Origin: Copromyces sp. CBS 386.78
Taxonomy: Eukaryota > Ascomycota > Sordariomycetes > Sordariales > Sordariaceae
Length of the DNA: 64,000 bases
NCBI GenBank assembly: GCA_030685235.1
Contig: MU839089.1
Coordinates: forward strand, 1 to 64,000
Reading direction: 5' to 3'
In this document: in pieces, positions 1 to 12,769 of the stretch
Numbering within the stretch: the stretch's first letter is position 1
Layout of the letters: every line of letters starts with the position of its first letter
The notes under the pieces: generated by a model
Seen by the model: the letters and a program-made list of their open reading frames with translations, nothing else
Databases searched by the model: none
Told to the model about the DNA's origin: nothing
Program-made: the position numbers and the translations under genes

Positions 1-383
1 TCTCGTGCCCTACTTTTCAGCCCTCCAGACTAGCCGCCTCTCTCTTTCTCTCTCCATAGCAATACACACAGTCCTTTTACTCCAGCCTGTTCACAGAATG
101 GCACAGCAACAATCGGTGATGATGCTGCATGGCCAAAGGGAAAAAAAATATGGACAAAAATCACAAAGCAAACATCATCCACAATCACAACCTGGAAATA
201 GCACGCGACTCGCCCCCCAACCTCAACAAATTACGGTGGCCCAAGTGTGACGTAGGTCGGATATAAAACTGGTCCGAGCTCTCAGTTGTAACCAAGTGTC
301 GACCATTTTACATCAACGCCTCTACTACAACAACTCTCTTCCCTTATCCTTTTTGTTCAATCTTTTTCTTTTTCTTTTTTCCC

Positions 384-535
384 TTTCCCCTTATTATTAT
401 CACCATCATTATCACCATCATCATCACCATTATCATCATTACTATCATTATTACCCTTATCATCACCCTTATCATTATCCTTATCATTATCCTTATTATC
501 ACCTTTATCATCATCCTTATTATCACCCTTATTAC
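384..535. repeat. CAT/CAC/TTA triplet-rich low-complexity tract
   Basis: An imperfect run of TCA, CAC and TTA triplets, preceded by a pyrimidine-only stretch. It is the left, roughly complementary partner of the tract at 771-1015, within the inverted-repeat element. Confidence 0.85.
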
Positions 536-770
536 GGAGTGCCAAGATTCCACTTTAGGGTGATAGTGACCTTAGCGTCCTTCTCCAATTTTTGGAATTG
601 GGGTAAGGTGATAGTGCAAATGGACCCTCCTTAGAAAAGAGAGAGAGAGAGAAAAAGGGAGAAAAGAAAAGGGAAGAAAAAAAAGGAAAAAAAGGAGTGG
701 AAGGGAAAGAGGAAAGGGGAAAGGGAAAAGGAGAAGGGAAAAATGGAAAAAGGGAAAGAGGGAAAAGGGG

Positions 771-1015
771 AAGGTGATAATAATAGTGATGATGATAGTG
801 ATGATGATGGTGATGATGGTGATGATGGTGATGATGGTGATGATGGTGATGATGGTGATGATGGTGATGATGGTGATGATGGTGATGATGGTGATGATGG
901 TGTTGATGGGGTTGATGGGGTTGATGGTGATGATGGTGATGATGGTGATGATGGTGATGATGGGGTTGATGGTGTTGATGGTGTTGATGGTGTTGATGGT
1001 ATTGATGGTATTGAT
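771..1015. repeat. GAT/GGT triplet tandem repeat
   Basis: A near-perfect GGTGAT array that changes to GGTGTT, GGGGTT and GGTATT variants toward 1015. It is preceded by a purine-only tract from about 638 to 770. Confidence 0.9.
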
Positions 1016-1124
1016 GGAAATATATCACTACCCTTCGGTGCAAGCCTAGTACCCGCAGCTGGCAGGAAACTTTTTTCAACGAAACTTTGGATATCCGACC
1101 TACGTCACACTTGGGCCACCGTAA

Positions 1125-4100
1125 CAAATAAGCACTTACGAAATCTTGAAACGCCCGATTAACAAGGGAAAAAAAAAAAAAAAAAAACCGGTAAACAAGG
1201 GGTACGTGTCATTCGATTCGTCCACAGCTTCTCGGGGCAACCAAATCGATCTCAGATCTCGTTCGTCTCTTTCTCCTCATCGCCTGAGGGCAGTTAGTGT
1301 CCCTTCCCGCTCCAACCGCGCCATTCTTTGCGGAGACGACCGCCAGAACGCCCGTCTGCCCCGTCTGCCCCGTCCCCTACCGCTCCGCTCTACCGCTTCT
1401 ACACAACCATAACAAATACCTATGCTCTGTGGGTCATGTTGGATTATAGGTGAATCCTATTGGAGAGATGCTGCATATGCAGCTAAGAGCGAGCTAAAAT
1501 CGCCCACATAAGCTGTGACTTTCCCCAAAAGAGGAGATCTGTTATGGATGAGTAGATGCGGTACTGTGACATACGCGATGGCGCTTAGTACTGTACCGCA
1601 CGATTAGTAGAGCATTGGCGGCATGGCGCTATCTTACAAAGAAGCGGAAAACGACAATGATAGGGAATGATTGACTCTTTTCGTGCCTTGCGTGCTTCTT
1701 TGTTGAGGCCCGACCGACGAACGACGATCTTGACGGAGTTGTAGTGAGGTGGTGATAAAACTACACTACCGAGGCGCTTTATGCAGGTCACGGAAGGGCC
1801 CTCCCTACATGTAACTACAGTAGGTAGTAAGCCCTGGTGTAAGAGACGGGCGGGGACCTGGGACTACCGTGACTATCAAGCACATAATCAAGGAGTGGGA
1901 TTACTAGCTCTAGCGCCTTGCCGCCTTGCGTACCTAGTGAAAAGGCAGGAGAAACGGTCCGGATGGGCAAGATCGTCGACGTCAATCATTTTGCAACAAA
2001 AATCTTCTCAGCTCTTGAGCCGAGCCATAAGCCCCTGGGTATCTAGACACATCATCGTTGCACCGTTTTTGATGTCCGAAGCGTTGCGCAACTGCATATA
2101 GTTGCATATGTCGCTGGTGGTAAGTTAGCTCAACAAGCGGGACGGCATGCCTGTCTCGCCATCTGAGGCCGAAAAGGAATTCGGTCCTGAAAGTTTGAGA
2201 CTTAGATAAGTCTGAAAGTCATAAAAGCAGAAAAGCCGAATCGGTACAAATACGCAAAGTAGAGATGGGACCATGGCACGCCAGAATAAGTTGAGTGAGG
2301 TTTCACAGGTGACGAGACAGGTAAGAGTTTGAGGTGTGGTTACCGGTACCACAGATATTGTATAGGGCCGTAGGTCTTGGCGCACCGTCCCACTGTCCTA
2401 GGGAGCCCTACCCACCTAAGCAGACCGGGGTCCTGAAAGCTGTTGTTTCACAAGACTTGTGTACGCTTGTGAGCCTCTCCTTTTTGGGGTTCTAAATGGC
2501 ATTTTTAGGAGCTGGTGCCTGTAGGTTGGTCACATGCTCAGTGGGAGGCCTGCCGCCGCCCAGTCGCCAGTCGCCAGTTGCCCTGGTCGGGAAAGGATGA
2601 CACATGGCTTCAAGAATTGGCAATGCCTGGGGTAAGACAGACGAATGTGTCTGCCCGATTTGATGATTGCCGTAAGACATTTTGGTGTTGGTCCTGGAGT
2701 TGGAGAGGGAAAAGACAACGCGTTAGAGTGTCTGGAGTCTGGACGCGAATTCGACTTGGGAAGTGAAATGTCGGCAAGGAAAAAGATCGACATTCCTGCC
2801 AAGACGCTAACCCCGCCGCAAGCTTGACGGTCTCATGGCTGTGCAGAGCAAAGTGCAGACTGGTGAGAAGTTGTGGACGAAGTTTGTGGTCCCCCCCAGG
2901 CTCTTGTTCAGTGCCATTCCGCGTCCATTGTGTTTGGATGGATTCGAATGATAGACATCATTGGAAAGACATGGAAAGGGAAAGTGAGAGTTGCAAGCGG
3001 AGTGGAGATGGGTTGCTGGGCTTTACTGGAGGCCTTCCATGTTAAGAAGCAAAGGGGACCATGAGAACAAAAGAACGGTCAACGGCCCAAGGACCGTTCT
3101 GGCCAAATCAGCTTCTCCACCGAGATAGCGTGCCGTCGTCTCACGATCGGCGAGCGCGTCAACGTGTTCGCATTGACGTACCCAGTTTCATTTTATTTTA
3201 CGAGCCGTCAACAGCAAGTGTTATTGTCGGTCATGGCGGTGTAGCGGAGTAGTCTAGTGGTAAGGTATGTAGCTGAGAGGCTGGCGAGAAAAGGGGTTTT
3301 GAGTGCATGCGTATGGGAGAGAATCGGGTAGCTTATCGTGAATTCGAAACTTTGCAAATTTCTTGTCACAAGTTTGATGATGCCCGTCTGCTGTGCATTG
3401 CCCGAGTGCCTGTAAAGTCGGGCTGGCAGGCTGCAGTGCTGCCTATCTGCCTGCAGTGCCTCCGTGATGTCCAGTCCCGTCCAAACTAAAAGGTAGGTGC
3501 TGTTAAAACACTCGCTGCCAAGACGCGCCGCTTGCTCCAAAACAAACTCCAACAGCATGGAGATCTCCCGGCAAACTTCCCCGCATCGACCGTCATCTGC
3601 TCCACCTGACTGCGACTGCCGCTGTCGCTGAAGCGTCGTCCGCCGTTCAACAACATGCCAAGCACATTCCGGAGACATCTCCACGCCAAGTTCCAAGCAT
3701 CATGGCCAGACACGGCGCGTCTTGGCGGCTTCGGGCGCTCCCTGACACGTCCCCTGGCCGCAGACTTGGCGACATCTCCGAAAGGCTCTTGGCTCCCAGG
3801 AAGAAGCCCTGCTAGCGAGCGACCCGACTTCTTGGTACGCTTCCACCATCAGTCTTGTAATTTACCCAAGCACGGGAGAAGACCGGACTCTGTTTCTTTT
3901 TCGGTTTTGTTCTGCAGCCATCCATGGCCCATCCGCGCTTTTCATGGGTCTGAATGGGTCCTCACTTTGTTTGACTCCTTTTACATTCGAGAACGCACTG
4001 CTTGGCTCTCGTCAGGTCCGTCAAACCCAAACAGCAAACCTGGCCGCCATCCTGGGAAATGCCTGGGATCCCTGGAATCCTACAGCGGAACCATGCCAAC

Positions 4101-4630
4101 TGGCTCAACCGCCTCCTCCTCCTCCCCAGCCAGTCCTCTCCCCCCTTACCGCTCGAGTACATTATCTGTATACTTAAAGGATCCCCTGTCCCGAACCTCC
4201 CGGATCGATTCCTGTCTTGAGACCTCTCTGTCTGATACCATGATCTCACTGATCCTGCCACCGAGACTCCTGTCAGCTTAGTTGTGTTGCTACTGCAGTG
4301 CCGTATCATCACACATATCTGCCGCGGGTCTCTGCAGTGTTCAGTCTCGCTCGGATCGACAACGGCATATTGATTGCCAACCGAGTCCGACCTTATCTTC
4401 CATTGTCTTGTCTCCTGTTACACAACTTAGACGCCGTTGTCTCTGTAACTGCCACCTTCCTCTTTTCAGCTTTCTCTTTAATACAAAGAGGCCCGGAATC
4501 TCAAGAGGCTCCCCACCGGACACTCCTTTCTCGCTACCACCAGAGCGACGCTTCCTTGACAGCAAGTTCCCAAGACAAACTCCATACCACATACGTCAAG
4601 TTCTCCGGGTTTTGTTTCTTACACATCATC
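1125..4630. other. Gene-poor intergenic DNA and leader of the next gene
   Basis: No reading frame here shows a recognisable domain, splice-supported structure or codon bias. A run of A lies at about 1169-1187. Around 3250-3310 there is a weak resemblance to a tRNA A box (TCTAGTGGTAAGG) without a matching T arm. The CT-rich last several hundred bases, roughly 4280-4630, look like the transcribed leader of the gene starting at 4631. Confidence 0.6.
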
Positions 4631-5369
4631 ATGACTTCAGCGGCGAACATGGCTGTAAGGGAAAAGCGACGAGGGGCTTCCCAGCAGGATATCGATCAGA
4701 TGGAGGTTCGAAAGGCTATGACGGCGGCCGAGTACTCACGACGACAGTTTGTCCTCAACTTCGCCGCCAGCAAGGACGTCCAGCTTCTCATCCCCGGCAA
4801 GAAGGCGGATGCGATCAAGGAGGCCGAAGAGTGGACGGTTGTCTGGCTGGCCCAGAACCAACTCACTACAGTTTCCAACGATTTCTTCAAGTACACAGTT
4901 GACTCGAGGCTATGGAGCAAGCTCGGTAAGAACATCTTCATCTTCCCTGACCGAGGCATGACTAATCTTTCGAGCAGTCGGTGACGAGATCCCGTTCCCA
5001 TTTGCCTTCATGAAGTGCCCCAACAACCCCAGCGATGGCGAGAACAGGAGCAGGGCACCAACACCGAAGGGCGACGCTTTGTTGAAAAACCGTGTCGTCG
5101 AGCTTAATAGCAACACTGCCTCCGCTCCCAACCTGCCCACCAGCAAGCAACTTAAGAGGCAGTCTCTTCAGCGGTCTGAATCAGACAGCGAGACCATTAC
5201 AAGGAGGCACACAGATATCAAGAAGGCAAAGATGGCCGAAATTCCCCTGGATAAGGCGCGCAGCCTCTCTCTCGACAGCGTGGACGAGGACCTCAAGGTA
5301 CCCAAGAAGTCCAGCAACCGCTTCTTGGTGCGGTTGAGCCGCTCGTGGTCTCGGCGGGTTTCATCCTGA
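4631..5369 (+). CDS. Conserved-type fungal protein of unknown function, 228 aa, two exons
   Basis: Exons 4631-4925 and 4978-5369. The 52-bp intron has a GTAAG donor, an ACTAAT branch-like site and a CAG acceptor, and the spliced frame continues as VGDEIPFPF. I chose ATG 4631 because it has A at -3 and follows a CT-rich leader; an in-frame ATG far upstream (4298) lies in leader-like sequence. The N-terminal half (residues about 20-115) looks globular, alternating charged and hydrophobic residues (KKADAIKEAEEWTVVWLAQ). The C-terminal half is low-complexity, Ser/Lys/Arg-rich and probably disordered, ending in a basic SRSWSRR tail. No signal peptide, membrane segment or known catalytic motif is visible. 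I do not recognise the family and propose no function. Confidence 0.75.
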
Positions 5370-8300
5370 AATCCGTCACAATGTCTCTAACTTCAGCAGT
5401 TATCATCACTTCATCATCAAAAGTGGAAACCATTCATCAATGACGGACGGCAAAATGTATTTTTATGGGCATCAGCACACCCAGTTTTACAGGTACCCGA
5501 CGGCCTGTTATCAAGAAACGATCGGCGAACAGACCAAACGAATACGGCTTATCAGTGCCGGGAAATATATCGAAAAGGAGAAAGGGGAGGAGGCCGCCGA
5601 CCCACACACCCGACACAAATATCAGCACAAACCTTCCAGTGCTGAAAGATTGAAACGTCAGGCGAGTCTTACATATTACACGACACGGCACGCGGGCCCA
5701 ACGACTTGGTTTCCGGGTCCTGGGTCCTACAGCGACAGTGCCATTCTGTGCCCAGCCAAGAACGCGGCACAATATCTCCTTTTCCAATAACGAAGGAGCG
5801 GGAAGGAAAGGAATATCATCCAGCATCACACACACGCAAAATATGGAGGTGGGCATTGCCCAACGACTGGTTCAACCTGTCAGTGACCGGTTCGCGGTTA
5901 AGCATCAGCGTGAGCGGGCGGCAAGCAAGCGGATAGGGAGATAGAGGAAGGAGGGGGGGAGACTACATGCGGCACACATTTGCCAAGAGGCTTGGTATTC
6001 CCCTTGGGATGCTGGGAAGGAAGGGAAAACGTCTTGGCTTTTTCGGGTGCGCTTGCTTGGGTTCTCGTGCGTGCGTGCTGATCACGTTGCGTTTGACAGC
6101 TTGGCAAATGGCAAATGGCATGTGCTTCCCCATCCATCTATCCCTCGGAAGGCGTACGGAAGACGGGAGACGGCCGGGGAGTCGTCGAAAAACGAGAAAC
6201 AGAAGAAGAAGAATGCGAGAACGAGAAACAAGACAGAGCAGTACAAGCGATCGGAGAAATCGAAAACGAACGATCAACGGCAAGGCAATCTGAGATACCA
6301 AGTAACCTTGGCTCCCCTTGGCCGCGGCTTCACCGTTCATCGTTGGATCAAACTTCCATCCCTTGTTTCTTGGGACTTTTGGAGCGGCAAACCGGGTCTC
6401 GGATGGATCATACGCGAATCTCAGACTGCGGAACCTTGAAACCTTGGAAAGACAGGCCAAGCGCGACCAAGACGAGACTTGAGAGCGAAAGTCGGAGGAA
6501 CATCTGATATTTTGGGAACAAGAGTCGATTTGAGCATGATACTTACACAGTACCGGAAGGTATCTATCAAACTGTCTACCCTCTAGCCGACCTACCTTTT
6601 GGTCGGTGGCTTGGGGCAGTGCCTTTCTTGGCAAACACGCTTGCCGAGACCGCGGCTGACAGTCCCGATAGGTGTGTCTCTTGATAGGTCACTGTCCTGT
6701 CCTGTCCTGTCGTGAGAGGCTCCCAAGTTTTGGTCGGTCGGTTGAGAAGTGCTGCGACATGGCATCTCAGATGATGGCTTTTCCATTTTCCCCTGTGCTA
6801 TTATTACTTTTATCATCTGTGTTTTGTGTGGGCGTGTGCTTGTTTGGTTTTTGGTTTCTGGTTTGTGTGTTTTGTGTGCATCATCTCCTCTTATCATATC
6901 ATATCATCATCGGGCTTACAGGATTTTACTAGGTAGCGAGCGACAGGTGTTGGCTGGCGTGTGTTGTTTGATTGGATTGAACTTTTATTTTGCTTTGGTT
7001 TTCGACAGCGTCATGGTTCGTTTTTGTGGCTTTTGCTTTCACACTTATGGGGGCCAAACAGGATAATAAAACGTTTCTTGCTGATTTTTGCTGGAACCTG
7101 GATGATACATGGTTTCTTAACATTTGTGGATGAACAAATACCCTACCCTTCTCATTGTACTGTTCGTTGTAATCTACCACTTATTGCTTATATCGATCTC
7201 CTTTCAGATTTGCGACTCATTGATGGCCGATAGGGTGACTAGATGTGTAAAACTTGTTTCAGTTGTTGACTATCTTTGAGCTTGTGGTATCTATGCCTGT
7301 GTTTACCAGCAAGAGTGTTGGATAGGCCGGGCCCTCCACTATCTTTCTGCATCGGGCCCGGAGTCGGAGAGCTCTCTGGACTCAATCATAATGATAGAAA
7401 GGCGAGGGGCAAGTGAGTTGTCCGAGGTCTTATCTTGACTTCATCATCACCTTATGTATGACGCCGCTATTCCACAAGGTCCTGTAGCCATCAGCCATCA
7501 CTCGGATCATCTGTTGCCGCGCTTTTCAACACACAATCAGTAGCATCAACACCATCAACCATCTCACTTTGTTACCTTGGCCCGCCTCACCAGTCCATGA
7601 AGCCATGGATGACACCAGCAGCTCAAAGCAGCTGGTAGATACCAGTCAATCTACCACCAATTCCCAAAATGGGCCCATCACTTACACCACAGACCCTTCC
7701 TCTTTTTTCACCAATGATACCCCATTTTCCGTTCTCTGCCTTGAGCTATAGTATTTCTCTTCTCACATTCTCGTTGATGACGCGACATATACGGTAATGG
7801 TTGAACATTTATAACCTTGAGACAAACCTTGCAGACGAGACGTTTATTTGTTACGCCGTGAAAATTCCATCCATGCCCATGGTCATCACGCTCCTGGAAT
7901 ATTCACTCAACGTCCATTGATCCTTCTCACGTCCCTCCCTTCCCATGTTGTGTCAATGTTGAGAAGACCGGACGCAACTCTTGGTTCTGCAGGTTGTCAT
8001 TCTTCTCAAGTATTGTTAAATACCTGCGTTGTCATAGTGCTTAGAGCAAAGAGAGCCGACCAACTTTCGAGATCAATATGCCATAGTCCCAGCTCTATGG
8101 TTAAAGAACACTTCTTTGTTCAAATTAGTGATGAAAGACTCCTTATATATCATACCATTCCCTGTCACGAGTCTCAGAACACCACCCAAAGATAGCCGGC
8201 CAGCATGCGCTGCTTGCCAATTGCTATTGATCCCGCCTGCTCATTACTCGAGGCAGCTAGTCTGATTTCTCCTATACTTCCGTCTGATGTATCCTTCGGT

Positions 8301-8740
8301 TAGTCACACGTCAAGGTTCGAGTGAATGGACTCAATTCCCGTAGGACCTTCACTGCTGCCTGCTGGAAAAGAGGCAATGAGGGCTTCACCCTCGCCCTTG
8401 TCTCTCCTCGTTTCCATTCTTTCTGCGGCAACAATCTCTTTGACAAGTACAGCGTACAGATTTGCGTGCCTGGATCTATGGAACTAAGGAAGCCAGCCGG
8501 CTTGTGAACCTTACACAAACAGAAGTCGCCCGCAGACATTACACCAAAAGTCGAAAGCCTGGGACGAACGCTTGACCCGCTCTTGCCAAAATTATCACCC
8601 CCACCTCCAAACCTTCCTTCCTTTTACAAACAACCTCCCTCTCAACCCACTGGGAAAGAACTCCTTCACATCCTCATTTCTCCTTCCTTCTGTTGCGCAC
8701 ATTCTTCCTCAGCTCCAGTAAATCCTCAGCAACAGCAACC
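5370..8740. other. Long intergenic stretch, no gene recognised
   Basis: Several open frames exist on both strands, the longest a 223-codon minus-strand frame at 5963-6634. None has a domain, a signal peptide or usable splice structure. The stretch at 6780-7200 is T-rich. From about 8580 to 8740 the sequence is CT-rich and probably the leader of the BTB gene. Confidence 0.55.
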
Positions 8741-10655
8741 ATGGCGGAAATGATCGATCCCAACGCCCCTCCCCTCACCAGGGACGGCCACGACTCCGAC
8801 GGCGACTATGACATGGGCTACGATGATGAGGATTATGACGAATTCTTCAGAGGCCTTGAAGAGTTCATCGGCGGTGCCAGCAATCAAGCACCTACCTCTA
8901 GTCCCGGCAATCATATCCAACAATACGCGAGCCTGGCGCGGCAGATACTGTCCAGGTCGCCTCCGCCGCCGCCCCAACCTGCGCCTGCGCCTGCGCAATA
9001 TGAGCCGTGGGAGCCCGCCTTCGAGATGGAGGAGGCACCGCCAGCACCGCCAGCACCGCCAGCAGCACCCGTCTACAGACCAGGGGTACCGCCAATTCCT
9101 CCTCGGCCTTCCCCGACATTCCGGTTTCCTTCCATCGACACCGTTTACGATGGTCTACTAGCACCGAACCCTCCGCCGGAGCAGGTCTACCTACCACCAC
9201 AAGGCCCGCCGCCACAAGGCCCGCTGCCTTCTGGTCGCACTCCGCCGCCACCACCGGTAGCACCCCCCGCGCCGCATCACGAAGACGACATACTCGAAAT
9301 TATCGACCCCAACGGGAATATCATCGTCAGTTCTGGCGGCCCACAGCGCCAAATATTTCTCGCCAATACCGCCGCCATCATCCGTTCTTCTCCTATCCTC
9401 GCCGCAATCATCATGCCCGGGCGGAACGGCCGGGTCATTAAGCAGGAGCCTGGACATGAGCATCAGCCCCCACCTCTTCAGATGCCAAATCCTTTACGGT
9501 CGCCTGCCGCCTACCTGATACCGCCCGACCATAATAGATCGTCATTGCCAACCCTTTTTATCCCTGATGTTGAGGACAAGGTGTGCAAGACCTTTCTTCT
9601 CATCATTCACGGCTTCCTCAATAGAGTTGAGAAGAGTTTCAAGAGCGTCCAACTTTTATACGACCTCCTCATTCTTACCCACCGTTATGAGATGACTTTG
9701 AGCCTCAAATCCGTGGCAGTCCCGTGGTTAAAGAGAATCTACCACGAGAATCCTCACCGCCATGACGAGGTGGGGAAGCAGCTGTGGATTGTATACGAAC
9801 TGGGGCACCTGAAGATGATAAGGCATACCATTCGGTGCATGGTCAAGACGGCGAGGATAAATAAGGACGGCCAGCTGCTTGGTTACGGAGCCCAGGAAGG
9901 GAGGGATGAGTACACACAGTGGGCTCCGCTGGTGCACTTGGGTTTGCTTAGTATGTCTTTGCTCCACCACTTCCACTTCATCAGTAGCCTTTCTGATCTC
10001 GCCCACTTTCACTTCACCAGTTTCCTTCCTGGTCCTGAACCAACGCTAACAATTATTGAAAACAGGAGATATAACCATATGCCGCCAACGTGTCATAAAC
10101 CGGCTCATCTTGGAAGTCGAGAAAGTTCTCGAACGTCTCACTTCCTCGCCTCCCGTCCTCCCTCCCAATGAATCCAGCGACGAAGACGAAGCTCACAACC
10201 CAAACATAGCTAGAAGCCAGAATCGGTACAGAGCTCCAAGTATGGACCACAGAAATCCCAGACAACCTATCGAAATACCACCAGACGACGTCCCTCGCCA
10301 AGTCTGCGTCTCCCGCAGGCCGCCAGGCAGAGCCACCCACGCAGTTAATTGCGATGCCAGCATGCTCGGAGCACTACATCGTACACTGCGCCAAGAAGGA
10401 TGGGCTACCATGGACTTGGCTTGCAGTCCAAGCCATCTATACAGACGGATAAAGAAGATCGGGAAGACAGCAACTGATCAGGTGGTCATAACGCACACCT
10501 TGAAGGGGCACAGAGCGTGCGATCCATTTGGGGATGACAAGTGGATTAGACTGGAGGATCTGATTATGGAGGAGGTGAACATGATTCCCTTCGACATTGA
10601 GGAGCTAAAGAAGCGCGGAGGGTTGATGGGGTTTTCGATTCAAGACTGGCAGTAA
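8741..10655 (+). CDS. BTB/POZ-domain protein, 599 aa
   Basis: Exons 8741-9950 and 10066-10655. The 115-bp intron has a GTATGT donor, a GCTAAC branch site and a CAG acceptor, phase 1. ATG 8741 sits in a strong context (caaccATGGCG); an in-frame ATG at 8693 is less likely. Residues about 15-45 are very acidic (Asp/Glu/Tyr) and residues about 70-190 are proline-rich. The stretch DDILEIIDPNGNIIVSSGG followed by a region ending around LKRIYHE matches the usual fungal BTB layout: strands A1-A3, a variable loop, then helices with the LLYDLLILTHRYEM segment. BTB domains mediate protein-protein contacts, often as Cullin-3 adaptors; the partner here is unknown. A spacer rich in Arg and Pro follows, then a C-terminal charged region. 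The family call is from motif layout only. Confidence 0.8.
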
Positions 10656-11904
10656 GATGGAATTTGGAATTACACAAAGTTTCGCGCCATGTCTGCCATG
10701 TCTTGAGAGGATCTCAGGACAGGACAAAAAGAGGTTCTGTAAGTTCTGTTCTTGGAACGTCGCGTTTAATTTGGGAGGATTGCGATGACATGGAAACGGA
10801 GTGCTGTCTTTAGAAAGTGGGCTAATGGGAATCTGTTGGTTCATTATGTACACCGCCATGATTTCACACAGACGAAAAGGCTGCAAAGTTGCCTCAGGAT
10901 GGGAGTCCTCATTATCATCGCAAGGAATATTATAGCTCTCGTTGCTCACATCATCCAAATGGCCGCCTTTCTTTGGCTTGCACACAAATGCGCTAAAGTG
11001 TCTTTGCTGCGCAGACAAAGGTGACTCGAGAATCACACCACGATACATCGCCCGCTTTTTGAGGAAAAGGCCCAAGAAAGGTTGAAAGCATACTCTACCT
11101 ACATCATGAGCTTACCAATGAAGTCAGGTAAGAGTTAGGGTTGAAATGGATGAGTGATGGAGGAGTGTCAACGACGAGCCCAGCATTTGTTTTGTTCGCC
11201 TTTCCAGTACGCCCCCGGGGACCCCGGAATGCCCCGCTTTGAGTCTCGCATCTTCCACTTGGGGCCCAGTGGGGATGAACCCCTCTCCAATGGACGTTAC
11301 TCGGGTCCGAGCAATAAGCAACAGCGGATCAAAGCATTGAATTCGGATGGTGTTGAATCAGATTGAGAGCTTCAATGTCAGCAAGAGTCAGCAAGAGTCG
11401 GAAATAAAATCGTTGTGTAAGATGATCAACAAGATTGAGAAGCGGAGGGTAGGAACGGAGAAGGATGCGACTTTAAATGCCCGCCCAGAAAGATAGTGGG
11501 ACGCGCCCTTTGGTCGACCCTTCCCCGCTGTGTCATACTGCTCGTGGGGCATTACACAGTAGACTTACTGCACCACTTCGGCTGTAATCCGTCATCGTCA
11601 CTTGCGTTCAAGTGCGAAGATGTCGGCTTTTGACGTTTCAACCGACGTCGATAATCATCATCATCAAATCCTACCTAGTGATACATAGGTATCTGCCTAT
11701 TGTAGTGATTTGTCATCTGTACTCGACCTCGGAAACTGTGGAGCGTGGGCTATATAAGTACCAAGTGGATACTCCCCCTCTTAGCTCTAGACATAAATAC
11801 CAGCATCTACCCCAAGCTTCAGCACCGAGATCCCTTTGACAAGAATCACTCTCACCAAGCAAATCGAACACCTCTCAAGGTCCAAGCACCCAAACTCAGT
11901 CACC
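10656..11904. other. Intergenic region with the GST promoter
   Basis: No gene seen. A direct repeat of AGTCAGCAAG lies near 11375-11398. The last 150 bp hold the TATA box of the GST gene and a CA-rich leader. Confidence 0.55.
11751..11758 (+). promoter_or_regulatory. TATA box of the GST-like gene
   Basis: TATATAAG about 150 bp upstream of the ATG at 11905, followed by a CA/CT-rich leader typical of fungal promoters. Confidence 0.6.
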
Positions 11905-12769
11905 ATGGCCACTAACCGAGACCAAATCACCTTCTACGACATCCCCGACAAGGATGGCCACGCCTGGTCTCTCAACCCCTGGAAGAGTGAGCAGCCTTCT
12001 TCCCATCTCTTACCCATACCTTCGTCATTTCCCCCTTCCACCTCATCACCTACACCCAACGACAGAAACTAACAACCCTTCTCCCTCAATAGCCCGCTTC
12101 GCCCTAAACTACAAACGCCTCCCCTACCACACCGAATGGACGGAATACCCCGACATCGCCCCAACTCTCCGGCCTCACCTGCCCCCCGCCACCCCCGAGC
12201 CCTCCACCTCAGCCTACACCATTCCCACCATCAAGTTTCCCGACGGCACCTACGTCATGGACAGCAAAAAGATTGCTCAAGCCCTCGAAGAGCGCTACCC
12301 ATCCCCTCAGTACCCGTCCCTCCATCTGGATAGCCCCGTGCTAGCGAAGCTTGAGCCCCTCGTCAACCCCGGCCTGCTGGGAAAGGTGGTGGGGATTTTC
12401 GTGCCCGGTGTCGCGAAGCGTGTTCTCACCCCCGTCAGCGCGGATTATTTCATCAAGACTAGGGAGGAAGCGTTTGGGATGAAGCTCGATGAGCTGGAGA
12501 AGACCCAGGGAGGCGTGGGGGTTTATACTGACAAAATTGCGGGGCAGTTGAGGGAGGTTACGAGCTTGTTGAATGAAACTAAGGACAAGGGACCGTTTTT
12601 CGAGGGGGACAAAGTGACGTATGCGGATTTTGTGTGGGCGGGGTTTTTGATCTTTATGAGGAAGGCGGATGAGGAAGGGTTTGAGAAGTTGTTGGAGGCT
12701 ACAGGCGATAGGGAGGCGCATGTGCGGTTGTTGGACGGGGTGAAGCCTTGGGCGGATGATAGTATTTGA
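11905..12769 (+). CDS. Glutathione S-transferase-like protein (fungal GSTFuA / LigE-type), 252 aa
   Basis: Exons 11905-11986 and 12093-12769. The 106-bp intron has a GTGAG donor, an AACTAAC branch site and a TAG acceptor, phase 1. The ATG lies in CACCATGG context. The N-terminal thioredoxin-fold half (residues about 5-105) has ITFYDIPDKDG then WSLNPWKTRFALNYK, with the conserved YTIPTIKFPDGTYVMDS stretch that ends in the cis-Pro and glutathione gamma-glutamyl contact region, as in beta-etherase-like fungal GSTs. The C-terminal helical domain carries GPFFEGDKVTYADFVWAGFL, the usual N-capping box region of GST C-domains. It is probably cytosolic and used in conjugation or detoxification of small electrophiles; the substrate cannot be inferred. 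It is convergent with the aldo-keto reductase gene. Confidence 0.88.

Larger units (their letters stand above)
231..1124. mobile_element. Foldback/MITE-like element with perfect 34-bp inverted ends around triplet repeats
   Basis: Positions 231-264 are repeated exactly, in inverted orientation, at 1091-1124 (34 of 34 bases). Each arm starts TTACGGTGGCCC at its outer end. Inside the left arm lies a pyrimidine tract and a CAT/CAC/TTA triplet block (about 384-535). Inside the right arm lies a purine tract (about 638-770) and a GAT/GGT triplet block (about 771-1015), so the two triplet blocks are also roughly complementary. The middle (about 540-635) is unique sequence. Both outer ends abut CAAA, a possible 4-bp target duplication. 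Long open frames across the block are only repeat translations. No transposase is visible, so if mobile it would be non-autonomous. Confidence 0.6.

Noticed and set aside
555..1127. Poly-His and poly-Asp/Gly frames
   Set aside because: Translations of the triplet repeats in the inverted-repeat element, not genes.
3240..3310. tRNA-like A box (TCTAGTGGTAAGG)
   Set aside because: No acceptor stem or T arm can be paired; B box is degenerate.
3655..4281. 208-codon plus-strand frame before the first gene
   Set aside because: Lies in promoter and leader-like CT-rich DNA, Pro/Ser/Leu composition, no motif.
5963..6634. 223-codon minus-strand frame
   Set aside because: No domain, no signal peptide, biased composition of a low-complexity intergenic region; chance frame.
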